Assembly (NCBI GenBank): GCA_012961565.1 | Contig: DTZC01000233.1 | Coordinates: forward strand, 1-5,909 | Direction of reading: 5' to 3' | DNA length: 5,909 nucleotides | Source: Dehalococcoidia bacterium | Lineage (GTDB): Bacteria; Chloroflexota; Dehalococcoidia; GIF9; UBA5629 | Shown here: positions 1 to 5,383 of the stretch, one piece after another | Position numbering within the stretch: the first letter of the stretch is position 1 | Layout: the number at the start of each line of letters is the position of its first letter | Notes under the pieces: model-generated | What the model was told of the DNA's origin: nothing | The model's input: only the letters and a program-made list of their open reading frames with translations | Database searches by the model: none | Position numbers and translations under genes: made by a program

Positions 1-52
1 AGACTCTGCTCTTATCTGGAACAGCTCTCCGGCATTCTAGCTACCGGCTTCC

Positions 53-466
53 TCAAGTGGTATCTTTGCGCCGAAAAAGCTTGGCAAGCCAGTTTCTTGC
101 TGGCTTATAAGCCGCGAGCAACTTATTCAGTTCCTCCTCAGAAGTGCCGATAGCGTCCAAAGTAATATTGGCTTCGGCTACCAGGCTACGGATATAGCCG
201 ACCTCAGTGCTCACATCTTGAGTTCTACAGCGCTCCCTTGCCATCTGCAACCATGTCTTGGCTGCATTTGTATGCCCCATTTTGAACGACTCCTGCAATT
301 CCTCCTCAGAAGTGCCGATAGCATCCAGCCCGACACCAGCCTGCGAGAGATACTCCTGAATATTCTTTATCTCAAAACTGACTCCCCATCTCTGGCGGTT
401 CTCTCGCATCTTCTGCAGTTCTTCCTTCGCTTTGGCTATTAGTTCTTCAGTTGCTGCGGTCACCAT
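53..466 (-). CDS. Two-repeat helical protein of unknown function, second gene of a CIRCE-controlled operon
   Basis: This is a 137-residue protein of no family I recognise. It is built from two tandem copies of a ~56-residue module, about residues 21-78 and 77-134. Both contain the identical stretch LDAIGTSEEEL (residues 47-57 and 103-113), and V-S-x-E, I and A positions also line up at an offset of 56. A conserved Trp (W72, W126) follows in each copy. The composition (many Glu, Lys, Ala, Leu; one Cys) suggests soluble helical bundles. There is no signal peptide or membrane segment, and the C-terminus is basic. The ATG at 466 is preceded by a perfect Shine-Dalgarno, AAAGGAGGT, on the minus strand (475-483). 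It lies 54 bp downstream of the zinc-binding gene on the same strand with no visible terminator between, so co-transcription from the CIRCE promoter is likely. Function is unknown; a role as an adaptor or stress protein is only a guess from the regulation. Confidence 0.85.
   Translation of the reverse strand: MVTAATEELIAKAKEELQKMRENRQRWGVSFEIKNIQEYLSQAGVGLDAIGTSEEELQESFKMGHTNAAKTWLQMARERCRTQDVSTEVGYIRSLVAEANITLDAIGTSEEELNKLLAAYKPARNWLAKLFRRKDTT
131..326 (-). repeat. Intragenic direct repeat (131-158 and 299-326)
   Basis: Two 28-bp stretches, at 131-158 and 299-326, are identical except for one base (g/a at 155 and 323). They are exactly 168 bp apart, i.e. 56 codons in frame, and encode the LDAIGTSEEEL segment of each protein module. 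The flanking parts of the two modules have diverged much further at the DNA level. Confidence 0.9.
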
Positions 467-474
467 TCTTCTCT

Positions 475-483
475 ACCTCCTTT
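475..483 (-). promoter_or_regulatory. Strong Shine-Dalgarno of the two-repeat gene
   Basis: The minus strand reads AAAGGAGGT, ending 8 nt before the ATG at 466. It is a near-complete match to the anti-Shine-Dalgarno sequence and fixes the start codon. Confidence 0.85.
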
Positions 484-520
484 CTATAGAGTCAGTACTG
501 CCTCTAGATCCCTGCGATAC

Positions 521-748
521 TCATTTCACCCCAGCCGGTTCTCCCCGTGCCAAGCTTTCCTTGATGCCTGCCCTGCTTTTCCTGGGCACGAAGTCACCAT
601 TTAGGCTGATAGTGCCCAAAACAAACGGTGGCTTGTGTGCTTCAACAACATGCCTTTCCCAGCAGCCTGCGTGAGTAAAAGCTCCACAAGCACAATGAAA
701 AACGGTCCTGCCTGTAAACAGCGAATTGCCACAAACTCTACAGTTCAT
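521..748 (-). CDS. Small RING/treble-clef-like zinc-binding protein, first gene of a CIRCE-controlled operon
   Basis: This is a 75-residue protein with eight candidate zinc ligands in its first 38 residues: C3-x2-C6, C19-x-C21, H26-x2-C29 and H33-x4-H38. Four ligand pairs in this order resemble RING/PHD-type cross-brace or treble-clef fingers that bind two zinc ions. The remaining ~37 residues are Gly/Arg/Lys-rich and probably flexible. Small zinc domains of this kind usually mediate protein or nucleic-acid contacts; no enzyme motif is present. The ATG at 748 is preferred because GAGGTGG (754-760) lies 5 nt upstream of it. An in-frame GTG at 757 overlaps that site and is less likely. It is the promoter-proximal gene of the operon, behind the promoter at 843-871, and the two-repeat gene follows 54 bp later. 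No specific family was recognised. Confidence 0.8.
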   Translation of the reverse strand: MNCRVCGNSLFTGRTVFHCACGAFTHAGCWERHVVEAHKPPFVLGTISLNGDFVPRKSRAGIKESLARGEPAGVK

Positions 749-753
749 AGCAA

Positions 754-760
754 CCACCTC
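754..760 (-). promoter_or_regulatory. Shine-Dalgarno that decides the zinc-protein start
   Basis: GAGGTGG on the minus strand is 5 nt before the ATG at 748. It overlaps the alternative GTG at 755-757, which supports the shorter 75-residue product. It directly abuts the last leader hairpin (761-801). Confidence 0.75.
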
Positions 761-803
761 ATAGCCTGTTGATATTCAACAGATAGTGAATGCCAGGCTA
801 TCT
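761..803 (-). promoter_or_regulatory. Competing hairpins in the operon leader
   Basis: Three perfect inverted repeats overlap in the untranslated leader. CTGTTGA/TCAACAG is at 766-772 and 776-782 (7 bp, 3-nt loop). ATAGCCTG/CAGGCTAT is at 761-768 and 794-801 (8 bp). AGATAG/CTATCT is at 781-786 and 798-803 (6 bp). The second and third share bases 798-801 and cannot form together. The first can stack inside a shortened version of the second. The outer stem ends exactly where the Shine-Dalgarno begins (760). The repeats are visible in the sequence; a switch, thermometer or mRNA-stabilising role is inference. Confidence 0.5.
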
Positions 804-811
804 ATTAGAAA

Positions 812-838
812 TTAGCAGTCTCTAAGCAAGAGTGCTAA
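812..838. promoter_or_regulatory. CIRCE element (HrcA operator)
   Basis: The plus strand reads TTAGCAGTC, nine bases, GAGTGCTAA. The CIRCE consensus is TTAGCACTC-N9-GAGTGCTAA, so 17 of 18 conserved bases match and the spacer is exactly nine. On the minus strand the first arm is a perfect TTAGCACTC. CIRCE is the binding site of HrcA, the repressor of class I heat-shock genes such as groESL and dnaK. It starts 4 bp after the minus-strand -10 box and covers the expected transcription start near 836, the classic position for HrcA repression. It therefore most likely controls the minus-strand operon. Whether it also affects the plus-strand gene at 911 is unclear. hrcA itself is not in the window. 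Confidence 0.92.
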
Positions 839-842
839 AATA

Positions 843-871
843 ATTATATCAATCAATGGCTGGGTTGGCAA
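843..871 (-). promoter_or_regulatory. Sigma-A type promoter of the CIRCE operon
   Basis: The minus strand carries TTGCCA (866-871), a 17-bp spacer and a perfect TATAAT (843-848). Expected initiation is near 836, inside the CIRCE element, giving a leader of about 88 nt before the ATG at 748. Confidence 0.82.
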
Positions 872-910
872 GAGCTGTTTCCAATCGAAATAAACACGGG
901 GGTGATTTGC

Positions 911-1141
911 ATGGCGAAAACAAAGCTTGCTACTCCTAAGAAAAAGCAGGTCTTCAAGACCCGCGAAGAGCTAGTGGAGTTTATGACAAACGCCGGCTGG
1001 CAACCCGAAGGCGAAGGCACCAATCCCAGCACTAAAGAGTTCGGCAATGGTTTTCGCGATACTTCCTCGGGCGCCTGGGTTATCGTTTACTCCAGCCCAG
1101 AGTCTAACGGGGTAAAGGTCACTGATATAAAGACATTCTAG
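911..1141 (+). CDS. Small hypothetical protein with basic N-terminus
   Basis: This encodes 76 residues that I cannot assign to a family. The first ~18 residues are Lys/Thr-rich and basic (MAKTKLATPKKK). A short predicted helix follows (TREELVEFMTNAGW). The second half is rich in Gly, Ser and Thr with a strand-like WVIVYSS segment, suggesting a compact alpha/beta mini-domain. There are no cysteines, signal peptide or membrane span. The ATG at 911 is chosen because GGGGGTGA (898-905) lies 5 nt upstream. A GTG at 902 overlaps that site and is less likely. It is divergent from the CIRCE operon, with about 160 bp between the two start codons. A TTGGCA at 865-870 could be its -35 box, but no good -10 follows. 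Confidence 0.7.
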   Translation: MAKTKLATPKKKQVFKTREELVEFMTNAGWQPEGEGTNPSTKEFGNGFRDTSSGAWVIVYSSPESNGVKVTDIKTF

Positions 1142-1497
1142 CGCCGCGTATATTCTTGCCAGTCCAGCCATTCCACAGAGCAACTATCCCCATAGGCTAT
1201 TGGTCTTATCACCTAGGAAATACTTTGCACTTGGTAATTCCCCAGTGCCAAGCCATTCCCGGATATACTTACACAACGTCAAGCACGGAAAGATTAGCGG
1301 CACAGGTTTTGCCGTGGAACTAGTCAAGCAGACAGCCTGACCGGTTGATATCAGTAAATACAAGAGACAGCGGTCATCACCGGTAATCAAGATAACGCCG
1401 CGTGCCTTCAGACATGACCACAGATTGCCTATCACCAACCGCTTTCACAATCTCTGAAACTCAAGCCTCCTCATAAACAAGTTTCAGCAAACTATTT
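1142..1497. other. Gene-poor stretch between the small genes and the XRE cluster
   Basis: About 356 bp without a confidently called gene. It has no tRNA, strong hairpin followed by a T-run, or direct repeats that I can see. The only sizeable reading frame is a weak minus-strand ORF at 1184-1438, listed separately. A GAGGAGG motif on the minus strand (1466-1472) looks like a ribosome binding site, but the frame it would serve stops after nine codons. It may be a remnant. Confidence 0.5.
1184..1438 (-). CDS. Doubtful small ORF, possible hypothetical protein or gene remnant
   Basis: This is an 84-codon frame that could start at TTG 1438 or GTG 1435; it has no internal ATG and an in-frame stop just upstream (1445-1447). 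The product would be hydrophobic in its middle third, with five cysteines and no recognisable motif. Third codon positions show no clear bias, and the nearest good ribosome binding motif (1466-1472) is out of reach. In its favour, the segment [12 protein letters not shown] faintly resembles the GIKESLARGEP segment of the zinc-binding protein at 521-748. It could be a short real gene, a decayed one, or chance. Confidence 0.25.
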   Translation of the reverse strand: MVIGNLWSCLKARGVILITGDDRCLLYLLISTGQAVCLTSSTAKPVPLIFPCLTLCKYIREWLGTGELPSAKYFLGDKTNSLWG

Positions 1498-1526
1498 TTG
1501 ACTTTTTACACTATACCGTGTAAAAT
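1498..1526 (+). promoter_or_regulatory. Promoter of the XRE-DUF72-DUF488 operon
   Basis: TTGACT (1498-1503), a 17-bp spacer and TAAAAT (1521-1526) make a strong sigma-A type promoter. Initiation is expected around 1532-1534, only a few bases before the ATG at 1537, so the regulator mRNA would be leaderless or nearly so. Confidence 0.8.
1504..1525. promoter_or_regulatory. Operator-like inverted repeat in the XRE promoter spacer
   Basis: TTTTACAC (1504-1511), six bases, GTGTAAAA (1518-1525): perfect 8-bp arms filling the gap between the -35 and -10 boxes. A repressor bound there would block RNA polymerase. The gene directly downstream encodes an XRE-type HTH protein, so autorepression is likely. 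The core TACAC-N6-GTGTA recurs at 2947-2962. Confidence 0.7.
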
Positions 1527-1536
1527 ATAACATGAT

Positions 1537-1776
1537 ATGGGGCGAAGGCAACGGAGAATCGAGTGGAATGGCAGACAAATTCGAGCATTGAGGCAGCACC
1601 TTGGTCTAACTCAAGCTGAGCTAGCCCAAGAGCTGGGTACCCGCCAGCAGACGATCAGCGAATGGGAGACCGAGATGTACCACCCGCGAGGCACAGCAGC
1701 CACGCTCCTGACACTAGTTGCTGAACGCTGTGGTTTCAGGTACAAACCGGCGGCGGAAAAAGAGCCAGAGCACTGA
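1537..1776 (+). CDS. XRE-family helix-turn-helix transcriptional regulator
   Basis: This 79-residue, single-domain DNA-binding protein has a Cro/CI-type HTH at residues 24-46. The first helix is LTQAELAQELG and the recognition helix is TRQQTISEWETE. A short helix (about 54-65) and a charged tail follow, with no sensor, dimerisation or enzyme domain, as in small autoregulators. The Arg-rich start (GRRQRR) may touch the minor groove. The ATG at 1537 has no Shine-Dalgarno and sits 10 bp after the -10 box, consistent with a leaderless mRNA; an out-of-frame ATG at 1532 opens only a 19-codon frame. Its stop is one base before the DUF72 ATG, so these genes are translated as a unit. The inverted repeats at 1504-1525 and 2947-2962 are the likely binding sites (inference). 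An antitoxin role is possible for such a small protein, but no toxin family is recognisable next to it. Confidence 0.9.
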   Translation: MGRRQRRIEWNGRQIRALRQHLGLTQAELAQELGTRQQTISEWETEMYHPRGTAATLLTLVAERCGFRYKPAAEKEPEH

Positions 1777-1777
1777 G

Positions 1778-2491
1778 ATGAACCAGATTAAGATCGGCTG
1801 CTGTGGTTTTGCCAAGGGAATGAAGGAGTATTTTTCCCGCTTCAGGCTGGTTGAGGTACAGCAAACTTTTTACAAACCACCTGCCATAAACACCGCCCTC
1901 AACTGGCGGCATCAAGCACCACCACAATTCGAGTTCACCGTAAAGGCGTGGCAACTAATCACCCATCCTGTCTCAAGTCCCACCTATCGCAGAGCTGGCT
2001 TGGAAATACCCGAAGCCAAAGCCAAATACTATGGCTTCTTTCAGCCAACCGACGAGGTTCTGGAAGCCTGGGAAAAGACCCGAGATATCGCTAACGCCCT
2101 TCAGGCTAAGATAATACTTTTCCAATGCCCGGCTAGGTTCACAGACTGTCCAGAGAATGCCGAAAAGATGAGGCTTTTCTTTAACAGATTAGACCGAGAG
2201 GCCTTTATCTTCGTCTGGGAGCCGAGAGGAAAATGGAACGATAAGAGTGTAATCGCTCTGTGCAATGACCTGGGCCTTGTCCATTGTGTCGACCCACTAG
2301 ATAAAGCGCCGCTATACGGGAGGATAAAGTATTTCCGCCTGCATGGCGGCCCTAGATACCGCCACCGCTACAGCGACGAGGAATTGAAGCAGATAAGCGA
2401 GATGTCAATCGGTCAAACCTACATCCTGTTCAATAACCTCAACATGTTTGAGGATGCCTGCAGGCTGGTCGACCTGGTGCGAAAAAGATGA
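1778..2491 (+). CDS. DUF72 (YecE-like) protein
   Basis: This encodes 237 residues matching the DUF72/YecE family, about the usual length. The family has a TIM-barrel-like fold and no established biochemical function. Recognisable family motifs are IGCCGF near the N-terminus (6-11), VEVQQTFYKPP (25-35, the family's E-x-x-x-T-F-Y block), the FEFTVKAW strand (51-58), WEPRGKW (147-153), FRLHG (186-190) and the FNN near the C-terminus (218-220). Many homologues have Asn where Q28 stands here. The ATG at 1778 is chosen over an upstream in-frame ATG at 1718 because the latter would overlap the HTH gene by 59 bp and lacks family similarity. There is no clear Shine-Dalgarno; start after stop (TGA, one base, ATG) suggests translational coupling. 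The 3' end overlaps the DUF488 start by 4 bp (ATGA). Confidence 0.92.
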   Translation: MNQIKIGCCGFAKGMKEYFSRFRLVEVQQTFYKPPAINTALNWRHQAPPQFEFTVKAWQLITHPVSSPTYRRAGLEIPEAKAKYYGFFQPTDEVLEAWEKTRDIANALQAKIILFQCPARFTDCPENAEKMRLFFNRLDREAFIFVWEPRGKWNDKSVIALCNDLGLVHCVDPLDKAPLYGRIKYFRLHGGPRYRHRYSDEELKQISEMSIGQTYILFNNLNMFEDACRLVDLVRKR

Positions 2492-2928
2492 CGGACCACA
2501 GCTTGATCTATAGCCTGGGGACAAGCACCAGGTCAAAGGCAGAGTTTACGGCACTGCTTCAAAGCTATGGCATTGAGATGGTGATAGATGTGCGTCGCTT
2601 TCCTACCAGTCGCTTTGAACACTTCAAACAGCCATCGTTGGCAAGATTGCTGACACGACTGCACATTAAGTATCTGCATCTAGGAAATCGGCTCGGAGGC
2701 TACCGCAAAGGTGGCTATCAAGCCTTTACTACCACCCCAGAATTTAAACAGGGGTTAAAGGCTATCGAAAAAGCAGCCCGGCAAAAAAGGAGTGTCATTC
2801 TGTGCGCTGAGCGGCTACCATGGCGTTGCCACCGCCGCTTTATCACCTCTGAACTGGAAAAAAGGGGCTGGCAGGTGGAGCACATTATCGATGAAAACAA
2901 AACTTGGAGACCTTTAAGACCAAACTAA
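2488..2928 (+). CDS. DUF488 family protein
   Basis: This is a 146-residue, full-length member of DUF488, a widespread small-protein family of unknown reaction. Diagnostic motifs are IYSLGTSTRS at the N-terminus (7-16), IDVRRFPTSR (33-42), the LGG motif (69-71), and LCAE (105-108) followed by C114-H115-R116. The Asp-Arg, Cys-Ala-Glu and Cys-His-Arg positions are the most conserved in the family and plausibly form its active or metal site (inference). The start codon overlaps the DUF72 stop (ATGA, 2488-2491), so the two are translationally coupled and probably act together. DUF72 and DUF488 genes are often neighbours in bacteria and archaea, as far as I recall. An eight-T run (2930-2937) follows, with only a weak 4-bp stem before it, so termination here would be partial at best. 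Confidence 0.93.
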   Translation: MTDHSLIYSLGTSTRSKAEFTALLQSYGIEMVIDVRRFPTSRFEHFKQPSLARLLTRLHIKYLHLGNRLGGYRKGGYQAFTTTPEFKQGLKAIEKAARQKRSVILCAERLPWRCHRRFITSELEKRGWQVEHIIDENKTWRPLRPN

Positions 2929-2946
2929 ATTTTTTTTCAACACCGC

Positions 2947-2962
2947 TACACGTAAACGTGTA
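2947..2962. promoter_or_regulatory. Second operator-like inverted repeat, before DUF2851
   Basis: TACACGT (2947-2953), two bases, ACGTGTA (2956-2962): perfect 7-bp arms ending 9 bp before the DUF2851 ATG. It contains the same TACAC-N6-GTGTA core, with the same 6-bp gap, as the inverted repeat in the XRE promoter. No convincing -35/-10 pair is visible here. It may act as a roadblock or overlap a weak promoter. Confidence 0.62.
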
Positions 2963-2971
2963 AGCAGCAAC

Positions 2972-4285
2972 ATGGATACAGAGGTCACAGAAAGGTTAGT
3001 CGCACAAGTCTGGCAACGTCAGTTAATGGCTGAACTGACTACTGACACCGGTGAGCGGCTTCATCTACTCCATCCTGGCAGACCAAGCAACCTCAGCGGC
3101 TGCGACTTCCAAGACTCTGTCTTTACCATCAAGGGCGTCAAAGTCACCGGGAATGTGGAGATACACGTCAAGTCCAGCCACTGGTATAGTCATGGTCACC
3201 ACCGCGACCCACAGTACAACGACATAGTCCTTCATGTCGTGTGGTGGCATAACAGCAAATACGGCACTATATGCCAGAATGGCAGAGCTGTTGCCACAAT
3301 CTGCCTCGGTGGCCAGAACCGATCCCCTGAAAGGTTGCATGAATACTTGAGTTATTCTGGCAATTCCAGCCCCGCCTGTCCTGAAATCGAGAGATATCAG
3401 GGCATCGAGTCTTTAAGCAAACTGCTCACCGCTGCTGGCGCAGACTGGTTCGCCTCCAAGATACACCTGTTCCGCAGAGCGCTAAACGAAGGGGATGCCA
3501 CACAGGTGCTCCTGCACGGCATAGCCAGAGCTCTGGGCTATGCCCAAAACGTCACACCCTTTGAAGAACTCGCCTCCAAGCTACCTTCTAGCCTCCTGGA
3601 AAAAATCGAACCTGGTGCTGATGTTGCCAGACGAGCGTTAGTCCTGGGCACAGCAGGGCTGCTTCCCTCACAGCGAGGTAAACCAATCGAAAGCGGTGAG
3701 CCAGAAATACTGGAGGTACTATGGCGAAGAATCGCCATGCCCCAGACTATGGACCAAGCCGCTTGGTGCTTCTTCAGGGTACACCCCCATAACTTCCCCA
3801 CCCGTCGGCTTATCGCTCTATGCCACCTGATAGCCCGCTATCGCCAGACAGGGCTTCTTCTGGGAATTCTAGACCTAATGGCGAGGACTCCTACCAAAAG
3901 TGGACACCGCGGACTAGAAAATGGCTTAACCATCTTCAGCCCGGGGTACTGGAGCAAACATTTTGACTTCGGTGTGGGCAGTAAAAGGAACCTGGCTCTT
4001 CTGGGACGAGAGAAAGCAGCGCAAATTATCATAAACACCATACTGCCCTTTACCTGTGCCTGGAGTGAGACGGCAGCCGAACCAGATTTGAAGGAAAAGG
4101 CAGTACAAGTCTTCAGCTATTACCCTGGGCTTAGCGACAACGAACTAACCCGGTATATGCAGCAGCAATTCCGGCTGCAAGCTCACCTTACCGCCTGTCA
4201 GCAACAGGGGCTAATCCACATCTTCAAGAACTATTGCCGCCAGCGAGATTGTGTCAGATGTCCCATAGCCCTCACCCCAAGCTGA
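2972..4285 (+). CDS. DUF2851 family protein
   Basis: This 437-residue protein matches DUF2851, a conserved bacterial family without known function. Its best-conserved part is near the N-terminus: [13 protein letters not shown] (43-55), [12 protein letters not shown] (60-71), then H74, H76 and H77, and [11 protein letters not shown] (82-92). The spacing of D45 and E63-x-H65-x-K67 recalls the D...E-x-K pattern of PD-(D/E)XK nucleases; that is inference, not an established assignment. A C-terminal cysteine cluster (C409, C422-x4-C427-x2-C430) could hold a metal or Fe-S centre. The middle is helical and less conserved. The ATG at 2972 fits the family start but has no Shine-Dalgarno. The gene is 43 bp after DUF488, behind the operator-like repeat, so it may be read through from the XRE promoter or separately controlled. 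Its 3' end overlaps tsaD by 14 bp, tail to tail. Confidence 0.9.
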   Translation: MDTEVTERLVAQVWQRQLMAELTTDTGERLHLLHPGRPSNLSGCDFQDSVFTIKGVKVTGNVEIHVKSSHWYSHGHHRDPQYNDIVLHVVWWHNSKYGTICQNGRAVATICLGGQNRSPERLHEYLSYSGNSSPACPEIERYQGIESLSKLLTAAGADWFASKIHLFRRALNEGDATQVLLHGIARALGYAQNVTPFEELASKLPSSLLEKIEPGADVARRALVLGTAGLLPSQRGKPIESGEPEILEVLWRRIAMPQTMDQAAWCFFRVHPHNFPTRRLIALCHLIARYRQTGLLLGILDLMARTPTKSGHRGLENGLTIFSPGYWSKHFDFGVGSKRNLALLGREKAAQIIINTILPFTCAWSETAAEPDLKEKAVQVFSYYPGLSDNELTRYMQQQFRLQAHLTACQQQGLIHIFKNYCRQRDCVRCPIALTPS

Positions 4286-5258
4286 GGCTGGGGATGACAT
4301 CGATATCGCAGCCATCGATTTTCCCCGACCGGTAGTGAAAATAGCCACAAGCGGCGATCATAGCTGCATTGTCGGTGCATAACTTCGGAGGGGGTATAAG
4401 CACCGGGACCGGTGAGCGGCGGGAAAAGCAATCACGAAGCGCCTTATTGGCTGCCACACCACCTGACAGCAATATCTGCCTGACTCCTAGCCTTTCTGCA
4501 GCCTGAATCGTCTTCGTGGTCAGCACATCGACGACTACCTGTTGAAAGCTAGCTGCTGCCTCAGCCACCAGAGCGGGGTCAGTGAAATCATCTCCTCTGA
4601 CTAGATGCAATAGTGCTGTTTTCAGCCCGCTAAAGCTGAAATCATCGCTCCCCTTGAGCCATGCCCGGGGGAGTGAAAACGAGGGGCTGCCCCTTGTGGC
4701 TGCTTTTTCAATTGCCGGTCCACCGGGATAGCCCAGACCTAGAATCCTAGAAGCCTTATCGAAAGCTTCGCCAGCGGCATCATCTCTGGTACGTCCCAGC
4801 TTGCTGAATTCACCATGTCCAGCCATCAATACCAGGTCGCTATGCCCGCCAGAAACAATAAGGCAAAGGCAGGGAAAAACAGGCTTTGCCCCAGTGAGCC
4901 AGTTGGCATAGATATGCCCCTCAAGGTGGTTAACTGCAACCAGGGGCAGGCTATGTGCCAATGCGATAGCCTTAGCCAAGTTCACTCCCACTAGCAATGA
5001 ACCAGCCAAACCAGGTCCGATGGTCACAGCAACAGCAGCTATATCACGCCAGGTAACTCCAGCCTCAGTGATGGCACTTTCCACCACAGGCAATGCCGTA
5101 ATCAGATGCTGCCTCGAGGCGACTTCGGGAACTATCCCACCGTAGCGGCTGTGTATATTTATCTGGGAAGCGACTATATTCGATAATATACTAGTCCCAT
5201 CCTCGACTATGGCGGCTGCCGTTTCATCGCAGGAAGTCTCAATTCCCAGTATCTTCAT
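4272..5258 (-). CDS. tsaD: TsaD, tRNA N6-threonylcarbamoyltransferase
   Basis: This full-length, 328-residue member of the TsaD/Kae1/Qri7 family (formerly Gcp/YgjD) works in the cytoplasm. It transfers the threonylcarbamoyl group from threonylcarbamoyl-AMP to A37 of ANN-decoding tRNAs, with TsaB and TsaE. Visible hallmarks are the start [13 protein letters not shown], the metal-binding H111-x3-H115 in NHLEGH, SGGH (136-139), [13 protein letters not shown] (159-171), the nucleotide-binding SGGVAAN (265-271) and CTDNAAMIA (294-302) with the metal ligand D296. All key residues are present. The ATG at 5258 is preferred: it opens the family's exact N-terminus and lies 7 bp after a perfect TATAAT, so the mRNA is probably leaderless. 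There is no Shine-Dalgarno. Neither tsaB nor tsaE is nearby. The 3' end overlaps DUF2851 by 14 bp. Confidence 0.98.
   Translation of the reverse strand: MKILGIETSCDETAAAIVEDGTSILSNIVASQINIHSRYGGIVPEVASRQHLITALPVVESAITEAGVTWRDIAAVAVTIGPGLAGSLLVGVNLAKAIALAHSLPLVAVNHLEGHIYANWLTGAKPVFPCLCLIVSGGHSDLVLMAGHGEFSKLGRTRDDAAGEAFDKASRILGLGYPGGPAIEKAATRGSPSFSLPRAWLKGSDDFSFSGLKTALLHLVRGDDFTDPALVAEAAASFQQVVVDVLTTKTIQAAERLGVRQILLSGGVAANKALRDCFSRRSPVPVLIPPPKLCTDNAAMIAACGYFHYRSGKIDGCDIDVIPSLSLG
4275..4293. other. Hairpin inside the convergent overlap of DUF2851 and tsaD
   Basis: CCCC, a one-base bulge, AGC / TGAG loop / GCT, GGGG: a GC-rich stem covering the DUF2851 stop codon and starting next to the tsaD stop codon. 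Neither side has a T-run, so it is not a textbook intrinsic terminator. It could still slow polymerase or stabilise both 3' ends. Confidence 0.45.
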
Positions 5259-5265
5259 ATCTATG

Positions 5266-5274
5266 ATTATAGCA
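5266..5274 (-). promoter_or_regulatory. Extended -10 promoter of tsaD
   Basis: The minus strand reads TGCTATAAT, an extended -10 box (TGn plus perfect TATAAT). No good -35 hexamer lies 16-18 bp upstream, which extended -10 promoters do not need. Initiation about 7 bp downstream falls on the A of the tsaD ATG. Confidence 0.75.
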
Positions 5275-5339
5275 TAAGCGTAAGGAGTAACCCGAAATTA
5301 GTCTCGGCGCCAATAGATCCAGCAGCCAATAACAGGCTC

Positions 5340-5368
5340 CTTTGAGCTAATACGCACTGACCTCAAAG
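5340..5368. repeat. Inverted repeat between tsaD and the aromatic/coiled-coil gene
   Basis: CTTTGAG (5340-5346) and CTCAAAG (5362-5368) are perfect 7-bp arms with a 15-bp gap, in the 178-bp divergent intergenic region. It lies upstream of the -35 region of the plus-strand gene. It could be a regulator site; there is no T-run for a terminator, and chance is possible. Confidence 0.35.
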
Positions 5369-5383
5369 CTCTGCCGCTGCTTG

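Noticed and set aside
1..156. Plus-strand frame open from the left edge for 51 codons
   Set aside because: It overlaps the two-repeat gene by about 100 bp, which has far better support. No motif is recognisable, and frames of this length are common by chance.
432..674. 80-codon plus-strand frame with a hydrophobic start
   Set aside because: It is antisense to both genes of the CIRCE operon and has no ribosome binding site. The hydrophobic start is a by-product of the opposite strand.
1718..1777. N-terminal extension of the DUF72 gene from ATG 1718
   Set aside because: The extra 20 residues overlap the HTH gene, are Arg/Lys-rich and do not match the family start. ATG 1778 gives the normal DUF72 length.
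2921..2937. Intrinsic terminator after DUF488, suggested by the eight-T run
   Set aside because: The only stem before the Ts is a 4-bp TTGG/CCAA with a 12-base loop, too weak for a convincing terminator.
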